From assembly GCA_019359435.1 (NCBI GenBank), contig JAHHHI010000055.1, positions 248,001 through 312,000 on the forward strand: 64,000 bases of DNA. Reading direction: 5' to 3'. The translations under genes were made by a program, and so were the position numbers. Source of the stretch: Kaiparowitsia implicata GSE-PSE-MK54-09C. Lineage in GTDB: Bacteria; Cyanobacteriota; Cyanobacteriia; Elainellales; Elainellaceae. Shown in pieces: positions 26,112-35,455 of the stretch. Within the stretch, counting starts at the first letter, position 1, and each line of letters begins with the position of its first letter. The notes under the pieces were generated by a model. The model made no database searches. It had not been told where the DNA came from and saw only the letters and a list, made by a program, of their open reading frames with translations.

Positions 26112-28205
26112 CTACTTGCGATATAAAATCACGCTCGAGCGACCGGGCACGCGGTAGATGCCATCCGTCACTATGGGCGCGGTGTCTAACTCGCAAAAAT
26201 CATCAGGACTCGGCAGCGACGTGTCCACAATGCGCCGCCATTGATGATCGGTATGCATTAGCGGCGGCAGCTCAAACGGCAGCAGCTCCCAATAGGCATT
26301 GATAATGACATAGAGGTGTTCTTGAGCGGCAGGATGATTCAGCTCAAAGGCCAGCGCGTGGGATTTAGACCCCCAGTCGGGCTTATGGCGCTTGGTGCCA
26401 TGCCACACAATATTGGGCTGTCGGCTGTCGGGTTCCACATCCAACAATTCCTCTCGCTCCATCAGCGCCAGCGACTTCGATTTGCTGATTAGCATCTGCA
26501 CAAACCGCAGCAGCTCAGCCTGCGACTCGACCCTCGACCAGTCAAACCAGCTCAGCTCATTGTCTTGGCAGTAGGCGTTATTGTTGCCCTGCTGGGTGCG
26601 CCGCACCTCATCTCCCATCAAAATCATCGGTGTGCCCTGAGACAAAAACAGCACCGTAAAGAAGTTTTTGATTTGCTTTAGCCGCAGCGCCTCAATCTCA
26701 GGATCGTCGGTGGGGCCTTCTACGCCGCAGTTCCAGCTATGGTTGTGGTTGCCGCCATCGCGGTTCGCTTCCCCATTGGCCAGGTTGTGCTTCTCGTTGT
26801 ATGACACTAGATCGTTCATCGTAAACCCATCATGGCAGGTGACGAAGTTGATGCTGCGGTTGGGGTCGCGTTCAGGATGGGAGAAAATGTCGGGACTGCC
26901 GAGAATGCGCTGGGCGGCGGTGCCAATGGTATTGGGTTCGCTTTTGATAAAGCGGCGCATGTCGTCGCGGTAGGGGCCGTTCCATTCGGCAAAGCGATCG
27001 CCCACAAAGCTGCCCACCTGGTATAGCCCGCCTGCATCCCAGGCTTCGGCAATGATCTTGGCCTTGGCCAGAATGGGGTCTGCCTCAATTGACCACAGCA
27101 CGGGTGGCCGCTCTAGCACTCGCCCCGAATGGTCGCGCGATAGGGCAGACGCCAAGTCAAACCGAAAGCCATCCACATGCATTTCGGCTACCCAGTAGCG
27201 CAGGCTGTCGATCACCAGGTTGCGCGTCACGGGATGGTTGGCATTGACGGTGTTGCCACAGCCGCTGTAGTTGCTATAGAACGTTTTGTTCGTCTCTAGC
27301 ATGTAGTAGGCGTCGTTCCACAGGCCGCGATAGCTGAGGGTGGGGCCGGTGTCGCTGCCCTCGGCTGTGTGGTTAAACACCACGTCCAAAATTACCTCAA
27401 TTCCTGCTTGGTGTAGCGCCTTCACCATGTCGCGAAACTCGCGCACGGGGCCTAGCGGGTCTTTGCAAGAGCTATAGGCGCGGTGAGGCGAGAAAAATGA
27501 GAGCGTACTGTAGCCCCAGTAGTTTTTGCGGTCGGGGGGGGCGTCGTCTTCGTCAAACTCGTGGATGGGCAGCAGCTCTACGGCGGTAATGCCCAATTGT
27601 TTAAGGTAAGGGATTTTTTCAATGACGCCCGCATAGGTGCCGCGTTTGTGGGGCGCAACACCAGAGTTGGGATTGCGGGTGAAGCCGCCCACATGCATTT
27701 CATAGATCACGGAGCTAGCTAGGGCCGTTCCTAAGGGGCGATCGCCCTCCCAGTCATAGCTGCCAGGCTTCATGCCCTGAACGACCTGGGTGCTGGGTGC
27801 TACCACCACCGCCCGCAACGCCGTCGCGCAGTTGTCATATTCCAAAAGCCCTGCTGCCTGCCGGTCATAGTTCTGCCAGCCCACGACCGCGTGGGCATAG
27901 GGGTCGAGCAACACCTTAGAGGCATCAAATCGAAACCCGGCTTCGGGCCAATATTTGCCATGGGCGCGATAGGCATACACCTGCCCTTCGCCCACATCGG
28001 GCACCAGCACATGCCAGTAGTACGCGGTTTTATTGAGTTTGGGATCGAGACAAATCACCCGTGCGGGTTTGGGATCCTCAGGGCCATCAAACAACAATAA
28101 GTCGATGGCCTCTGCATCTTTAGAAGCGATACAGAAATTTACCCCGGTTTGCAGCACTGTCGCACCTAGCGGATAGCTCAAACCAGGCAATATGTTAGCA
28201 GTCAT
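26112..28205 (-). CDS. glgX: Glycogen debranching enzyme (isoamylase type)
   Basis: GlgX hydrolyses alpha-1,6 branches of limit glycogen during storage breakdown in the dark. The 697-residue protein begins at the ATG at 28205 (MTANILPGLSYPLGATV). It has an N-terminal CBM48-like domain (VNFCIASKDAEAIDLLLF) and a GH13 barrel with conserved regions DVVFNHTAEG, GFRFDLASAL (nucleophile Asp), IAEAWDAGG (acid Glu) and FVTCHDGFTM. The loop WNCGVEGPTDDP and MGDEVRRTQQGNNNAYCQDN are typical of bacterial GlgX/TreX. No other glycogen gene is in the window. Confidence 0.95.
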   Translation of the reverse strand: MTANILPGLSYPLGATVLQTGVNFCIASKDAEAIDLLLFDGPEDPKPARVICLDPKLNKTAYYWHVLVPDVGEGQVYAYRAHGKYWPEAGFRFDASKVLLDPYAHAVVGWQNYDRQAAGLLEYDNCATALRAVVVAPSTQVVQGMKPGSYDWEGDRPLGTALASSVIYEMHVGGFTRNPNSGVAPHKRGTYAGVIEKIPYLKQLGITAVELLPIHEFDEDDAPPDRKNYWGYSTLSFFSPHRAYSSCKDPLGPVREFRDMVKALHQAGIEVILDVVFNHTAEGSDTGPTLSYRGLWNDAYYMLETNKTFYSNYSGCGNTVNANHPVTRNLVIDSLRYWVAEMHVDGFRFDLASALSRDHSGRVLERPPVLWSIEADPILAKAKIIAEAWDAGGLYQVGSFVGDRFAEWNGPYRDDMRRFIKSEPNTIGTAAQRILGSPDIFSHPERDPNRSINFVTCHDGFTMNDLVSYNEKHNLANGEANRDGGNHNHSWNCGVEGPTDDPEIEALRLKQIKNFFTVLFLSQGTPMILMGDEVRRTQQGNNNAYCQDNELSWFDWSRVESQAELLRFVQMLISKSKSLALMEREELLDVEPDSRQPNIVWHGTKRHKPDWGSKSHALAFELNHPAAQEHLYVIINAYWELLPFELPPLMHTDHQWRRIVDTSLPSPDDFCELDTAPIVTDGIYRVPGRSSVILYRK

Positions 28206-28495
28206 AATCCCCTGATATATGGGTTCACAGATATCTTGCACCGCACCTTAATAAAGGCCCTTGTGCTCGCCAGACAATCGCCTAGACAAGGCCTGCCTTG
28301 GTTGTCAGACGGGATGCAGCGCATGATGCGAGTTCACTTACTATAGCAACCGCTGTATTCGCACCCACATTTGCACCCACGACAGCGAGCGCGTGGGTGC
28401 ATCGGCTGACTGGGCTCTGCTTTAGGTGGGCTGAGGTGGCGTCATGCACAGCGTTGCGTCGCCACCGTCAACGGAACACGCTAAGACCAGAGCGT

Positions 28496-29239
28496 CTATG
28501 GAGCCAGCAGCGCCTTCTTGGCTCGGTTTTTTAGATACCATTCGCTGATTGCGGGCAGCACCGTTTCAACCAGCGGAAACGCCAAATCGCAAAACGCCTG
28601 AATTTCTGCCTGAGCATCCTTTTTCCACCGCAGATCCATAATGTGGAAAAACGATCGCGCATTGGTCGACACGACAAAATGCTGGCGCGTGTCAAAGGGA
28701 ATCAAGCCGCGCGCGTGCTCCTCCGACAGTCCGTATTTTTCTACATCTTCTTGATACTGCTGGGCCGCCTCTAGACAGCGCTGCTGGTGGTGGCGTCGTC
28801 GTTCTTCGGTGTAGTCGTAGGGATCTCCTTGGCGATCGCCATACTTCCCCACTGGCCGCAAATAAAACACCTCGTCCACCGTGCGCTTCCCGGTTGCCAC
28901 ATCAATAATGCGGTGCCCCGAATAGCGAAAGCTCTGCACATCAAACGACACCCCGACTCGATGCGTGCGAAGTTGCTGCATCATCGAGTGGGGAAAGTAT
29001 CCCGCTGCAAACACCAATCCCACATGCTCAATGCAGCCCCAGTGCCCGCGATTGCCCTCTAGCAGCCGTTTTACCACAATGCTTCCGGCCTTTTCTTCTG
29101 TAATCGTCTCTAGTGTCTGGGCCCACTCTGCGCCGACATAGTCTTCAGAATAATCAGTATGGAGAGCCGCATACATGACCCGGTTGGGGTTGGGTGTATG
29201 GCTCAGCAGGTCTACCTGAAACAGCGGGTCGTGCAGCAT
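28496..29239 (-). CDS. thyX: FAD-dependent thymidylate synthase
   Basis: ThyX makes dTMP from dUMP using methylene-tetrahydrofolate, FAD and NADPH. The 247-residue protein carries the signature region RTHRVGVSFDVQSFRYSG (residues 91-108), a form of the ThyX motif, and upstream HWGCIEHVGLVFAAGYFPHSM. Downstream LIPFDTRQHFVVSTNARSFFHIMDLR provides the other substrate-binding residues. The length fits the cyanobacterial form. The start ATG at 29239 is clear. Whether this genome also has thyA cannot be seen here. Confidence 0.93.
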   Translation of the reverse strand: MLHDPLFQVDLLSHTPNPNRVMYAALHTDYSEDYVGAEWAQTLETITEEKAGSIVVKRLLEGNRGHWGCIEHVGLVFAAGYFPHSMMQQLRTHRVGVSFDVQSFRYSGHRIIDVATGKRTVDEVFYLRPVGKYGDRQGDPYDYTEERRRHHQQRCLEAAQQYQEDVEKYGLSEEHARGLIPFDTRQHFVVSTNARSFFHIMDLRWKKDAQAEIQAFCDLAFPLVETVLPAISEWYLKNRAKKALLAP

Positions 29240-29699
29240 AGTTAAAGAACAGGTGGGAGGATCGCGCCAATGTGGTTCACGGTACTATCCAGCTTACGAG
29301 CAAGAGAACCCGGCGAGATTAAAATTTAATCTTTTTTCCTATCCCTGGAGGATTGGATTGAGATTGCATCGGCCTTGCCGCTATCTGTAGCACCATCCAC
29401 CACGATAGCCCGCTGCCTTGCTGTCAGTTCGGCAAATTCTTAAATCGTGCTGTCTGCATCGCGGACAGTATGGGTTAGCGCTGTTTCAGGGACTCGAATG
29501 AGGCTGAATCCTAGCAGTTGCTAGGTCACGCTAAAAGGGAGTGGTTTATATAGAAATGACGCGTGAAACAAGCGCAGCCTGCCCCAGCCTCACGACCTGA
29601 ATTTCCCTACCTAATCGCGAGTGTGATGTTTAGCGCTGGGCTATGTCATCACCAGACCTCGATGTGGGCATTGGGATGGGGGAGATGATTGGATCTGAG
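29240..29699. other. Gene-free stretch between thyX and a small hypothetical gene
   Basis: No credible gene. A 17-bp palindrome AGATTAAAATTTAATCT followed by a T run lies near 29316-29338; on the plus strand it has the form of an AT-rich terminator but no plus-strand gene precedes it, so it may be an operator or promoter element of thyX. The rest shows no repeat. Confidence 0.4.
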
Positions 29700-30008
29700 T
29701 CATGAGTTGGCGATCGTCAGAAACTCCACTTGGGGAATCAACGGATCGTTGACGACACCTACCCCGCCAAAGCCCCAGCGCTTCAGCATCCCCTTAAGTT
29801 GGGTTGCCGCCATCGACTCTACTACAAACTCATCCGAGACTTGAGCGGCATGGGTGTTGAGATAGCTTAGGGCGTCGGCATGTTCATTAAAAAGCAGCAG
29901 AAATGCTGTGGGTTCTGATTCTGAAGCGCTGGCAGGGGGGCGCGGTCGCGCCACTAGATATTGACCGTCTTGGCGCGATCGCACTAAATAATACACCTGC
30001 GAAATCAT
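29700..30008 (-). CDS. Small hypothetical protein
   Basis: The 102-residue protein starts MISQVYYLVRSRQDGQYLVARPR and looks like a compact soluble alpha/beta domain: an initial beta strand with repeated Tyr-Leu-Val, an acidic/Ser linker, then LLLFNEHADALSYLNTHAA and QLKGMLKRWGFGGVGVVNDP. The pattern recalls small cyanobacterial proteins of unknown function, but I cannot name the family. It is monocistronic. The composition and clean ATG support it as real. Confidence 0.6.
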   Translation of the reverse strand: MISQVYYLVRSRQDGQYLVARPRPPASASESEPTAFLLLFNEHADALSYLNTHAAQVSDEFVVESMAATQLKGMLKRWGFGGVGVVNDPLIPQVEFLTIANS

Positions 30009-30284
30009 AGCCCCGTAACCTCGAACGTTGAACCGATAGGAATAAGTGAAGGGTAGCGCTAAACGCTCGCAAAACTAGAAAAAGACTCCGTAAAGTCTTG
30101 ATCGCGGCATGTAATTATCGGTTGCTGCTTAGCGTAGAACTTGCTCATCCAACAGAACCCTGTGAGCATCCCAGGCTCTGCCAGACGCATCGCGCCCGAT
30201 CGTCGAGCGAGCGGTAACGCCCTCATCGGTGCGATACGATGCATATACCGCGTGACTGCGTTGCAGGGTTAGCGAGGCCAAAGT

Positions 30285-31187
30285 ATGGATATACAGGAGC
30301 GCTGTCGGGGCTGTTTGCTGGGGTTGGCAGCAGGCGATGCTGTCGGCACCACGGTCGAATTTAAACCGCGCGGGTCGTTTCCACCCATGACGGATATGGT
30401 GGGTGGTGGGCCGTTTGACCTGGCGCTGGGGCAATGGACGGACGACACCTCGATGGCGTTGTGTTTGGCGACGAGTTTGATCGAACAGTGCACCTTTGAT
30501 GCGGTTGATCAAATGGAGCGCTACTGCCGCTGGCGAGACGATGGCTATCTCAGCAGCACGGGCCACTGCTTTGACATTGGCGGTACTGTGAGTCAGGCGC
30601 TCCGCCATTACAAGGCGACGGGCGATCCCTTTAGCGGGCCTACTGATCCCTATTCGGCAGGGAACGGTTGCTTGATGCGGCTGGCTCCCATTCCGCTGTT
30701 CTATTTTCCAGATGGCGATCGCACCCGCCATTTTGCTGGAGAGAGTGCCCGCACGACCCACGGCGCAACGGAGTGCATAGAAGCCAGCCGCTTGTTTGGG
30801 GAGATGATCCACCGGGCCTTATCGGGGGTAGCCAAGGCCGAGGTGCTGTTTGGGCCAGTTGCCGATGACCTGACCGCGCCAAAGGTTCGGGCGATCGCCC
30901 AAGGTGATTACCGCAACAAACCTGTCCACGATATCTACGGAACGGGCTATGTGGTGAACAGTTTAGAAGCGGCTCTCTGGTGCTTCTGGCACACCCAGAG
31001 CTTTGGCGAAGCCATTCTCGCGGCGGCCAACCTTGGCGACGATGCCGACACCACTGCCGCTATCTGCGGGCAGGTGGCAGGCGCATACTACGGAGAGTCG
31101 GGCATTCCCCAATCCTGGAGAGACGCCCTGACGATGCAGGCCGAGATTGCAATGCTGGCCGATCAGCTCTACGCCGCCAGTGGCTGA
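30285..31187 (+). CDS. ADP-ribosylglycohydrolase family protein (DraG/ARH-like)
   Basis: The 300-residue protein starts MDIQERCRGCLLGLAAGDAVG and has the family metal-binding motifs: GQWTDDTSMAL near residue 50 (Thr-Asp-Asp) and GDDADTTAAICGQVAGAYYG near residues 251-270 (Asp-Asp-x-Asp). These coordinate two Mg2+ ions in enzymes that remove ADP-ribose from arginine, serine or DNA, or hydrolyse related N- and O-glycosides. The true substrate is unknown; DraG itself acts on nitrogenase reductase, which is not present here. It is followed 69 bp later by a CCG-domain gene on the same strand. Confidence 0.9.
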   Translation: MDIQERCRGCLLGLAAGDAVGTTVEFKPRGSFPPMTDMVGGGPFDLALGQWTDDTSMALCLATSLIEQCTFDAVDQMERYCRWRDDGYLSSTGHCFDIGGTVSQALRHYKATGDPFSGPTDPYSAGNGCLMRLAPIPLFYFPDGDRTRHFAGESARTTHGATECIEASRLFGEMIHRALSGVAKAEVLFGPVADDLTAPKVRAIAQGDYRNKPVHDIYGTGYVVNSLEAALWCFWHTQSFGEAILAAANLGDDADTTAAICGQVAGAYYGESGIPQSWRDALTMQAEIAMLADQLYAASG

Positions 31188-31256
31188 TCTCCGGTAGCCA
31201 TCGCGCTAATTTCAGCCTGACTTTTGCTTCGAGTTCTTTTCACGATTAAATCTCTC

Positions 31257-32168
31257 ATGACTCTCAAATACGCCTATTTCCCCGGCTGCGTTGCTCAGGG
31301 TGCCTGCCGCGAACTGTATCAATCCACTGCGGCGCTCACTCAGGCCCTGGGCATTGAGCTGGTAGAGCTGAAAAAGGCCTCGTGCTGCGGGTCAGGCACG
31401 TTTAAAGAAGATTCGCAACTTTTGGAAGATGCCGTGAATGCGCGCAATATTGCGTTGGCAGAGTCGCTGCAACTGCCGCTGCTGACCCATTGCAGCACCT
31501 GCCAGGGGGTGATTGGGCGAGTGAATGATCGCCTGAAGCAGGCCGAGACTCAGAATCCGGCCTATTTCAACCAGGTGAATGGTCTGCTCAAGCAAGAAGG
31601 CTGTTCGCCCTATCGAGGCACCACGGAGGTGCGGCATCTGCTGTGGGCACTGGTGGGTGATTTTGGCCTAGAGGCGCTGGCAGAGCGGGTGACACAGCGC
31701 CTTAGCGGGTTGAAGTGCGCCGCGTTCTATGGCTGCTACCTGCTCCGGGCGCAAGACCACCTGCCCTATGACGACCCCCACGATCCACAGTCGATGGAAA
31801 ATGTGTTTCGCACGGTAGGCGCAACGCCGGTGTACTATCGCGGGCGGACTCAGTGCTGCGGCTGGCCGCTGGCGAGCTACGCTACAGAGCAGTCGTTTCA
31901 AATGGCGGGTGGGCATATTCAAGAGGCGATCGCCGCTGGCGCGGATTGCATCGTCACGCCCTGTCCGCTATGCCACCTCAACCTCGACTCGCGCCAGCCC
32001 GAGGTGGAAGCAGTCGTCGGGCGATCGCTCAAACTCCCCATCCTGCATCTACCCCAACTCGTTGCCCTAGCGCTAGGCATCAGCCCTCAGCAACTAGGGC
32101 TAGATCGTCATGTGGTTTCCACCCAGCCCGTGCTTAGAAAATTGGGCTTGCTGACCCCCTCTCCATAG
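31257..32168 (+). CDS. CCG-domain protein, heterodisulfide reductase subunit B / SdhE-like
   Basis: About 303 residues from the ATG at 31257 (MTLKYAYFPGCVAQGACREL). Two cysteine-rich CCG domains are visible: FPGCVAQ with KKASCCGSGTF and THCSTCQGV, and then FYGCYLLR with TQCCGWPLASYATE and TPCPLCHLNLDSRQ. Such proteins bind an unusual non-cubane Fe-S cluster in HdrB and serve as the membrane-anchor-like subunit SdhE of some succinate dehydrogenases. In cyanobacteria a protein of this type is proposed as a succinate dehydrogenase partner. No sdhA or sdhB is nearby, so the role is inferred. Confidence 0.85.
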   Translation: MTLKYAYFPGCVAQGACRELYQSTAALTQALGIELVELKKASCCGSGTFKEDSQLLEDAVNARNIALAESLQLPLLTHCSTCQGVIGRVNDRLKQAETQNPAYFNQVNGLLKQEGCSPYRGTTEVRHLLWALVGDFGLEALAERVTQRLSGLKCAAFYGCYLLRAQDHLPYDDPHDPQSMENVFRTVGATPVYYRGRTQCCGWPLASYATEQSFQMAGGHIQEAIAAGADCIVTPCPLCHLNLDSRQPEVEAVVGRSLKLPILHLPQLVALALGISPQQLGLDRHVVSTQPVLRKLGLLTPSP

Positions 32169-32275
32169 TTTGTCGGCTGGGAACGTAAACATTTATACAG
32201 CTCACATCAAATCCTTATCTTTCGTCAGTAATCTGCGTGCTGTACTTCAATGCTTAACGAAGCTGGGCATCAGTT

Positions 32276-33049
32276 ATGAAGCTCTCAACACGCTTGATAG
32301 CCGAGTTTATCGGCACCTTTTGGTTGGTGTTTGGTGGGTGCGGGAGTGCAGTATTTGCAGCCGTCTTTCCCTACGGAGCGGCGGATGCAAACCCACTGGG
32401 AATTTCGTTAGTGGGCGTCTCCCTTGCGTTTGGGTTGACCGTGCTGACTGGGGCTTATGCCCTAGGGCATATTTCGGGAGGACACTTCAACCCCGCTGTG
32501 TCCTTTGGGTTGGCGACCGCAAAGCGCTTTCCTTGGTCAGATGTATTGCCCTATATCGTGGCTCAGGTTTTGGGCGGGCTGCTGGCCGGAGGCTTCATCT
32601 TTCTGATTGCGAGTGGTCGAGCCGGGTTTGAGCTTAGCGGCTCTAATCCCCTAGCGACAAACGGCTATGGCATTCACTCACCCGGAGGATATGGGCTGCT
32701 GGCTGCGCTGCTGGCCGAAGTGTTGCTGACGTTTATCTTTTTGCTGGTGATTTTGGGGGCGACCGATCGCCGCGCCCCGGCAGGCTTTGCCCCGTTGGCG
32801 ATTGGCTTTGCGCTGACGTTGATTCACTTGATCAGCATCCCCATCACCAATACATCGGTGAACCCCGCTCGAAGCACCGGGGTGGCGCTGTTTGCAGGGC
32901 AGGCTAGCCTGGTGGGTCAGCTTTGGCTATTCTGGCTGGCTCCGATTGTGGGTGCCGTGTTAGCGGGGTTCGTCTATCTCTCTGTCTTTGAGAGAGCTGT
33001 TCCTCCCCAAGCTCAAGCGGTTGAGCCGATTCAGGCGACGGTTCCCTAG
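32276..33049 (+). CDS. aqpZ: Aquaporin Z-like water channel
   Basis: The 257-residue channel has six predicted membrane helices and both half-helix signatures: [11 protein letters not shown] (first NPA) and SVNPARSTG (second NPA). The N-terminus [21 protein letters not shown] is typical of AqpZ. Selectivity-filter-like residues (Phe in the first helix, His in [11 protein letters not shown], Arg after the second NPA) fit a water channel rather than a glycerol facilitator. It is monocistronic and followed by a strong intrinsic terminator. In cyanobacteria AqpZ supports osmotic volume changes. Confidence 0.95.
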   Translation: MKLSTRLIAEFIGTFWLVFGGCGSAVFAAVFPYGAADANPLGISLVGVSLAFGLTVLTGAYALGHISGGHFNPAVSFGLATAKRFPWSDVLPYIVAQVLGGLLAGGFIFLIASGRAGFELSGSNPLATNGYGIHSPGGYGLLAALLAEVLLTFIFLLVILGATDRRAPAGFAPLAIGFALTLIHLISIPITNTSVNPARSTGVALFAGQASLVGQLWLFWLAPIVGAVLAGFVYLSVFERAVPPQAQAVEPIQATVP

Positions 33050-33111
33050 GCATAACTAGCAGGATCGCGTCCAAGACTTGCTGTTGCAATTCACTCTCAT
33101 AGAAACGAGAT

Positions 33112-33140
33112 AAAGCCCGCACAATAGGCGGGCTTTTTTT
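33112..33140 (+). terminator. Intrinsic terminator after aqpZ
   Basis: Perfect 9-bp stem AAAGCCCGC / GCGGGCTTT with a 7-base loop followed by seven T residues, 62 bp after the aqpZ stop. Confidence 0.9.
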
Positions 33141-33260
33141 ATATCTCCTCACTGGCGACCCAACGGCCTGTCTCTTGTACCCCGATGGCTATCCGCTAGG
33201 CAGGGCTGCTATTCTGAGTGGAGCGATCGCCCCGGTCGCATCTAGAAGGGTGTTTTAGAT

Positions 33261-34733
33261 ATGGCAGAGCGGCTTCAGAACTATATTAACGGTGCCTGGT
33301 GTGAGGCCTCTACCGCAGACTATTTGGACGTGGTGAACCCCGCGACCACGGAGGTGCTGGCCCAGGTGCCACTGTCGCCTGCTGCCGACATCGCCGCCGC
33401 TGCTGAGGCCGCGGCCACCGCATTCAAAACCTGGCGACGAGTGCCCGTGGGCGATCGCATTCAGTATCTGTTCACCCTAAAAGGGCTGATGACCGATCAT
33501 CTGGATGAGCTGGCGCGCACCATTACGCTAGAGTGCGGTAAAACCGTGGCCGAAGCCAAAGCCGAGATGCAGCGGGCGATCGAGAATGTGGAAGTAGCCT
33601 GTAGTGCGCCGCTGATGCTGCAAGGCGATGTGTCAGAAGATATTGCGCGGGGCATTGATGAGCTGATGATTCGGCAGCCATTGGGGGTGTGTGCGGCGAT
33701 CGCCCCCTTCAACTTTCCGGGCATGATTCCCTTCTGGTTTTTGCCCTATGCGATCGCTTGTGGCAATACCTATATCCTCAAACCCTCCGAAAAAGTGCCC
33801 CTCACCCTGCGGCTGGTGATGCAGTTGATCGAGCAAACGGGCCTGCCGCCGGGGGTGGTCAACCTCGTCAACGGCGCAAAAGACGCCGTGGATGCCATTT
33901 TGGATCATTCCGCGATTCGCGCCGTGAGCTTTGTGGGGTCTAGCCCCGTGGCGAAGTATGTGTATGGGCGGGCGGCGGCAAACGGCAAACGAGTGCAGTG
34001 TCAGGGCGGAGCCAAAAATCCCATCATTGTGCTGCCCGATGCCGATGTGGCGATGACCACCCGCATTACGATGGATAGCGCCTTTGGCTGTGCCGGGCAG
34101 CGCTGTTTGGCGGCGTCGCTGATGGTGACAGTGGGCAAGGCAAAAGAGCCCTTTACTGAGGCGATCGCCGAAGCCGCCAAGGCACGGGTGGTGGGCTTTG
34201 GTCTAGAAGACGGTGTGCAGATGGGGCCGGTGATCAATGATCAAAGCCGCGATCGCATCCACGACTTGATTGCCCAGGGCATCGAAGAAGGCGCTAAGCC
34301 GTTGGTGGATGGGCGCAACCCCAGCGTGTCTGGCTATGAGCGCGGCAGCTTTGTGCGTCCCACTCTGCTGCAGGATGTGCGCCCCGACAGTCGCATTGCC
34401 CAAACGGAGGTGTTTGGCCCGGTGCTAGGGATGCTGCATGTGGACACCATTGATGAGGCGATCGCCCTAGTGAATGGCGGGCAATGGGGCAACATGGCCT
34501 GCCTGTTTACTAGCAGCGGTGCCGCTGCTCGCCAGTTTCGCTATGAGGCCGAGGCGGGCAACATTGGCATCAACATTGGCGTAGCAGCTCCCATGGCCTT
34601 CTTTCCCTTTAGTGGATGGAAGGAGAGCTTTTTTGGCGATCTGCACGGACAAGGCCGCCATGCGTTTGAGTTCTTCACCCAGACCAAAGTCGTCGTGGAG
34701 CGATGGTTCCCCGACTGGTCGCGCCAGTTCTAG
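33261..34733 (+). CDS. mmsA: CoA-acylating methylmalonate-semialdehyde dehydrogenase
   Basis: This 490-residue aldehyde dehydrogenase matches the MmsA subgroup, which converts malonate or methylmalonate semialdehyde to acetyl- or propionyl-CoA with NAD and CoA in valine or inositol breakdown. Markers are [13 protein letters not shown], the NAD-binding [10 protein letters not shown], and the catalytic Cys in [11 protein letters not shown]. The C-terminus [18 protein letters not shown] and [14 protein letters not shown] are family-typical. No other valine-catabolic gene is near. Its TAG stop codon lies inside the CTAG that begins a 75-bp dispersed element (34730-34804). Confidence 0.92.
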   Translation: MAERLQNYINGAWCEASTADYLDVVNPATTEVLAQVPLSPAADIAAAAEAAATAFKTWRRVPVGDRIQYLFTLKGLMTDHLDELARTITLECGKTVAEAKAEMQRAIENVEVACSAPLMLQGDVSEDIARGIDELMIRQPLGVCAAIAPFNFPGMIPFWFLPYAIACGNTYILKPSEKVPLTLRLVMQLIEQTGLPPGVVNLVNGAKDAVDAILDHSAIRAVSFVGSSPVAKYVYGRAAANGKRVQCQGGAKNPIIVLPDADVAMTTRITMDSAFGCAGQRCLAASLMVTVGKAKEPFTEAIAEAAKARVVGFGLEDGVQMGPVINDQSRDRIHDLIAQGIEEGAKPLVDGRNPSVSGYERGSFVRPTLLQDVRPDSRIAQTEVFGPVLGMLHVDTIDEAIALVNGGQWGNMACLFTSSGAAARQFRYEAEAGNIGINIGVAAPMAFFPFSGWKESFFGDLHGQGRHAFEFFTQTKVVVERWFPDWSRQF

Positions 34734-34804
34734 CCTGTTGGTTGGTCGGGCGTAGCAACGCGGATGAAATCAGGATTGGAGCCAGAATGGGTGACACGCG
34801 CTAG
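34730..34804 (+). repeat. CTAG-ended 75-bp dispersed element, copy 1
   Basis: It begins CTAGCCTG, contains GGTCGGGCGTAGCAACGC (34744-34761), and ends GTGACACGCGCTAG. A second copy with the same ends lies at 54149-54224. The inner parts GGGCGTGGCA and TGACACGCCC (in copy 2) are near inverted complements, so each copy can fold as a hairpin. The mmsA stop codon is within it. Confidence 0.65.
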
Positions 34805-34846
34805 CGATCGCCCATCACGCAGCGTTCTATGGCCTACCGTGAGTTC

Positions 34847-34968
34847 ATATCAATTCCGAAACTTTGGGCTACAAATGGGGGGCAAGGGGGCTTCGCCCCC
34901 TTGTGGGAAACGCAGTTTCCCACCCCCCTCCTCAAACAATCCGTCGTTCTGGTTGAGAGAATTGATAT
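34847..34968. repeat. Nested inverted-repeat element with three-way-junction core
   Basis: Outer 10-bp inverted repeats ATATCAATTC (34847-34856) and GAATTGATAT (34959-34968) enclose a G6/C6 stem (34877-34882 with 34923-34928). Inside that are two abutting perfect hairpins, CAAGGGGGC-TTC-GCCCCCTTG (34883-34903) and TGGGAAAC-GCA-GTTTCCCA (34904-34922), leaving no unpaired base at the junction. Confidence 0.75.
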
Positions 34969-35012
34969 TAGTTGCGTTGCGTTAGCCCTGATCTGCGGCG
35001 GCTGAAGCAACA

Positions 35013-35069
35013 TACCCCTGTTCTGCCCGCGTCGCAGGCAGAACGGGGGTATGGCGTTGAACTGACGTT
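35013..35069. repeat. Palindrome P4 with adjoining half copy of the 48-bp element (copy F)
   Basis: P4 (35013-35051) has 15-base arms TACCCCTGTTCTGCC and GGCAGAACGGGGGTA with one mismatch around a CGCGTCGCA core. Eight bases further on lies GAACTGACGTT (35059-35069), the outer end of the 48-bp element. The matching left end is not recognisable. Confidence 0.6.
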
Positions 35070-35077
35070 CTGCAAGA

Positions 35078-35326
35078 TTAGTCGCTGCAGACGTAAACTG
35101 CTTGGCCATCCGCCTCAACGCGCCGACAGCGACGATTCATGCCGCGTGCACCCACCAGTTGGCTAAAGGCTTCCCCGTCAATGTTGGCGAGTTCAACCGC
35201 TTTGCCAAACGGCAGCATTTCTTGGGCATAAAGGGCGATCGCCAGCTCCTTGAGCAACTCCGGTTCAACTCGACTTTCGGGCAACCGGATTGACTGTATT
35301 ACCGCATCTGGAATGGTCAACTGCAT
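35078..35326 (-). CDS. UPF0175 family small protein (antitoxin-like)
   Basis: About 82 residues from the ATG at 35326 (MQLTIPDAVIQSIRLPESRVE), or three more from a GTG at 35335. The first 65 residues match UPF0175 as I know it: IPDAVIQSIRLPE, ELLKELAIALYAQEMLPFGKAVELANIDGEAF split over two helices, and a QLVGARGM helix-turn. UPF0175 proteins are usually paired with a DUF3368 PIN-domain toxin. None is adjacent here. The C-terminus (NRRCRRVEADGQAVYVCSD) departs from the usual acidic tail and may be altered by the repeat-rich sequence downstream. Confidence 0.75.
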   Translation of the reverse strand: MQLTIPDAVIQSIRLPESRVEPELLKELAIALYAQEMLPFGKAVELANIDGEAFSQLVGARGMNRRCRRVEADGQAVYVCSD

Positions 35327-35455
35327 AACGGGCACCTCACATCAACGCAAGCGCAAGTAATAGACACGTTCATTCAATAGTTCCGCATTCCGATTCTGAT
35401 TCAGTGGATTTGTAACGCAAACTTAACAAATGCGAGTTCGAGCGACCCGATGTCA

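Noticed and set aside
30129-30812. A 227-codon minus-strand frame
   Set aside because: It is mostly antisense to the ADP-ribosylglycohydrolase gene, is Arg/His/Ala-rich, and has no recognisable domain; the plus-strand gene has clear catalytic motifs.
32170-32631. A 153-codon frame overlapping the start of aqpZ
   Set aside because: A different frame of the aquaporin gene, with Cys- and Arg-rich nonsense composition and no ribosome site.
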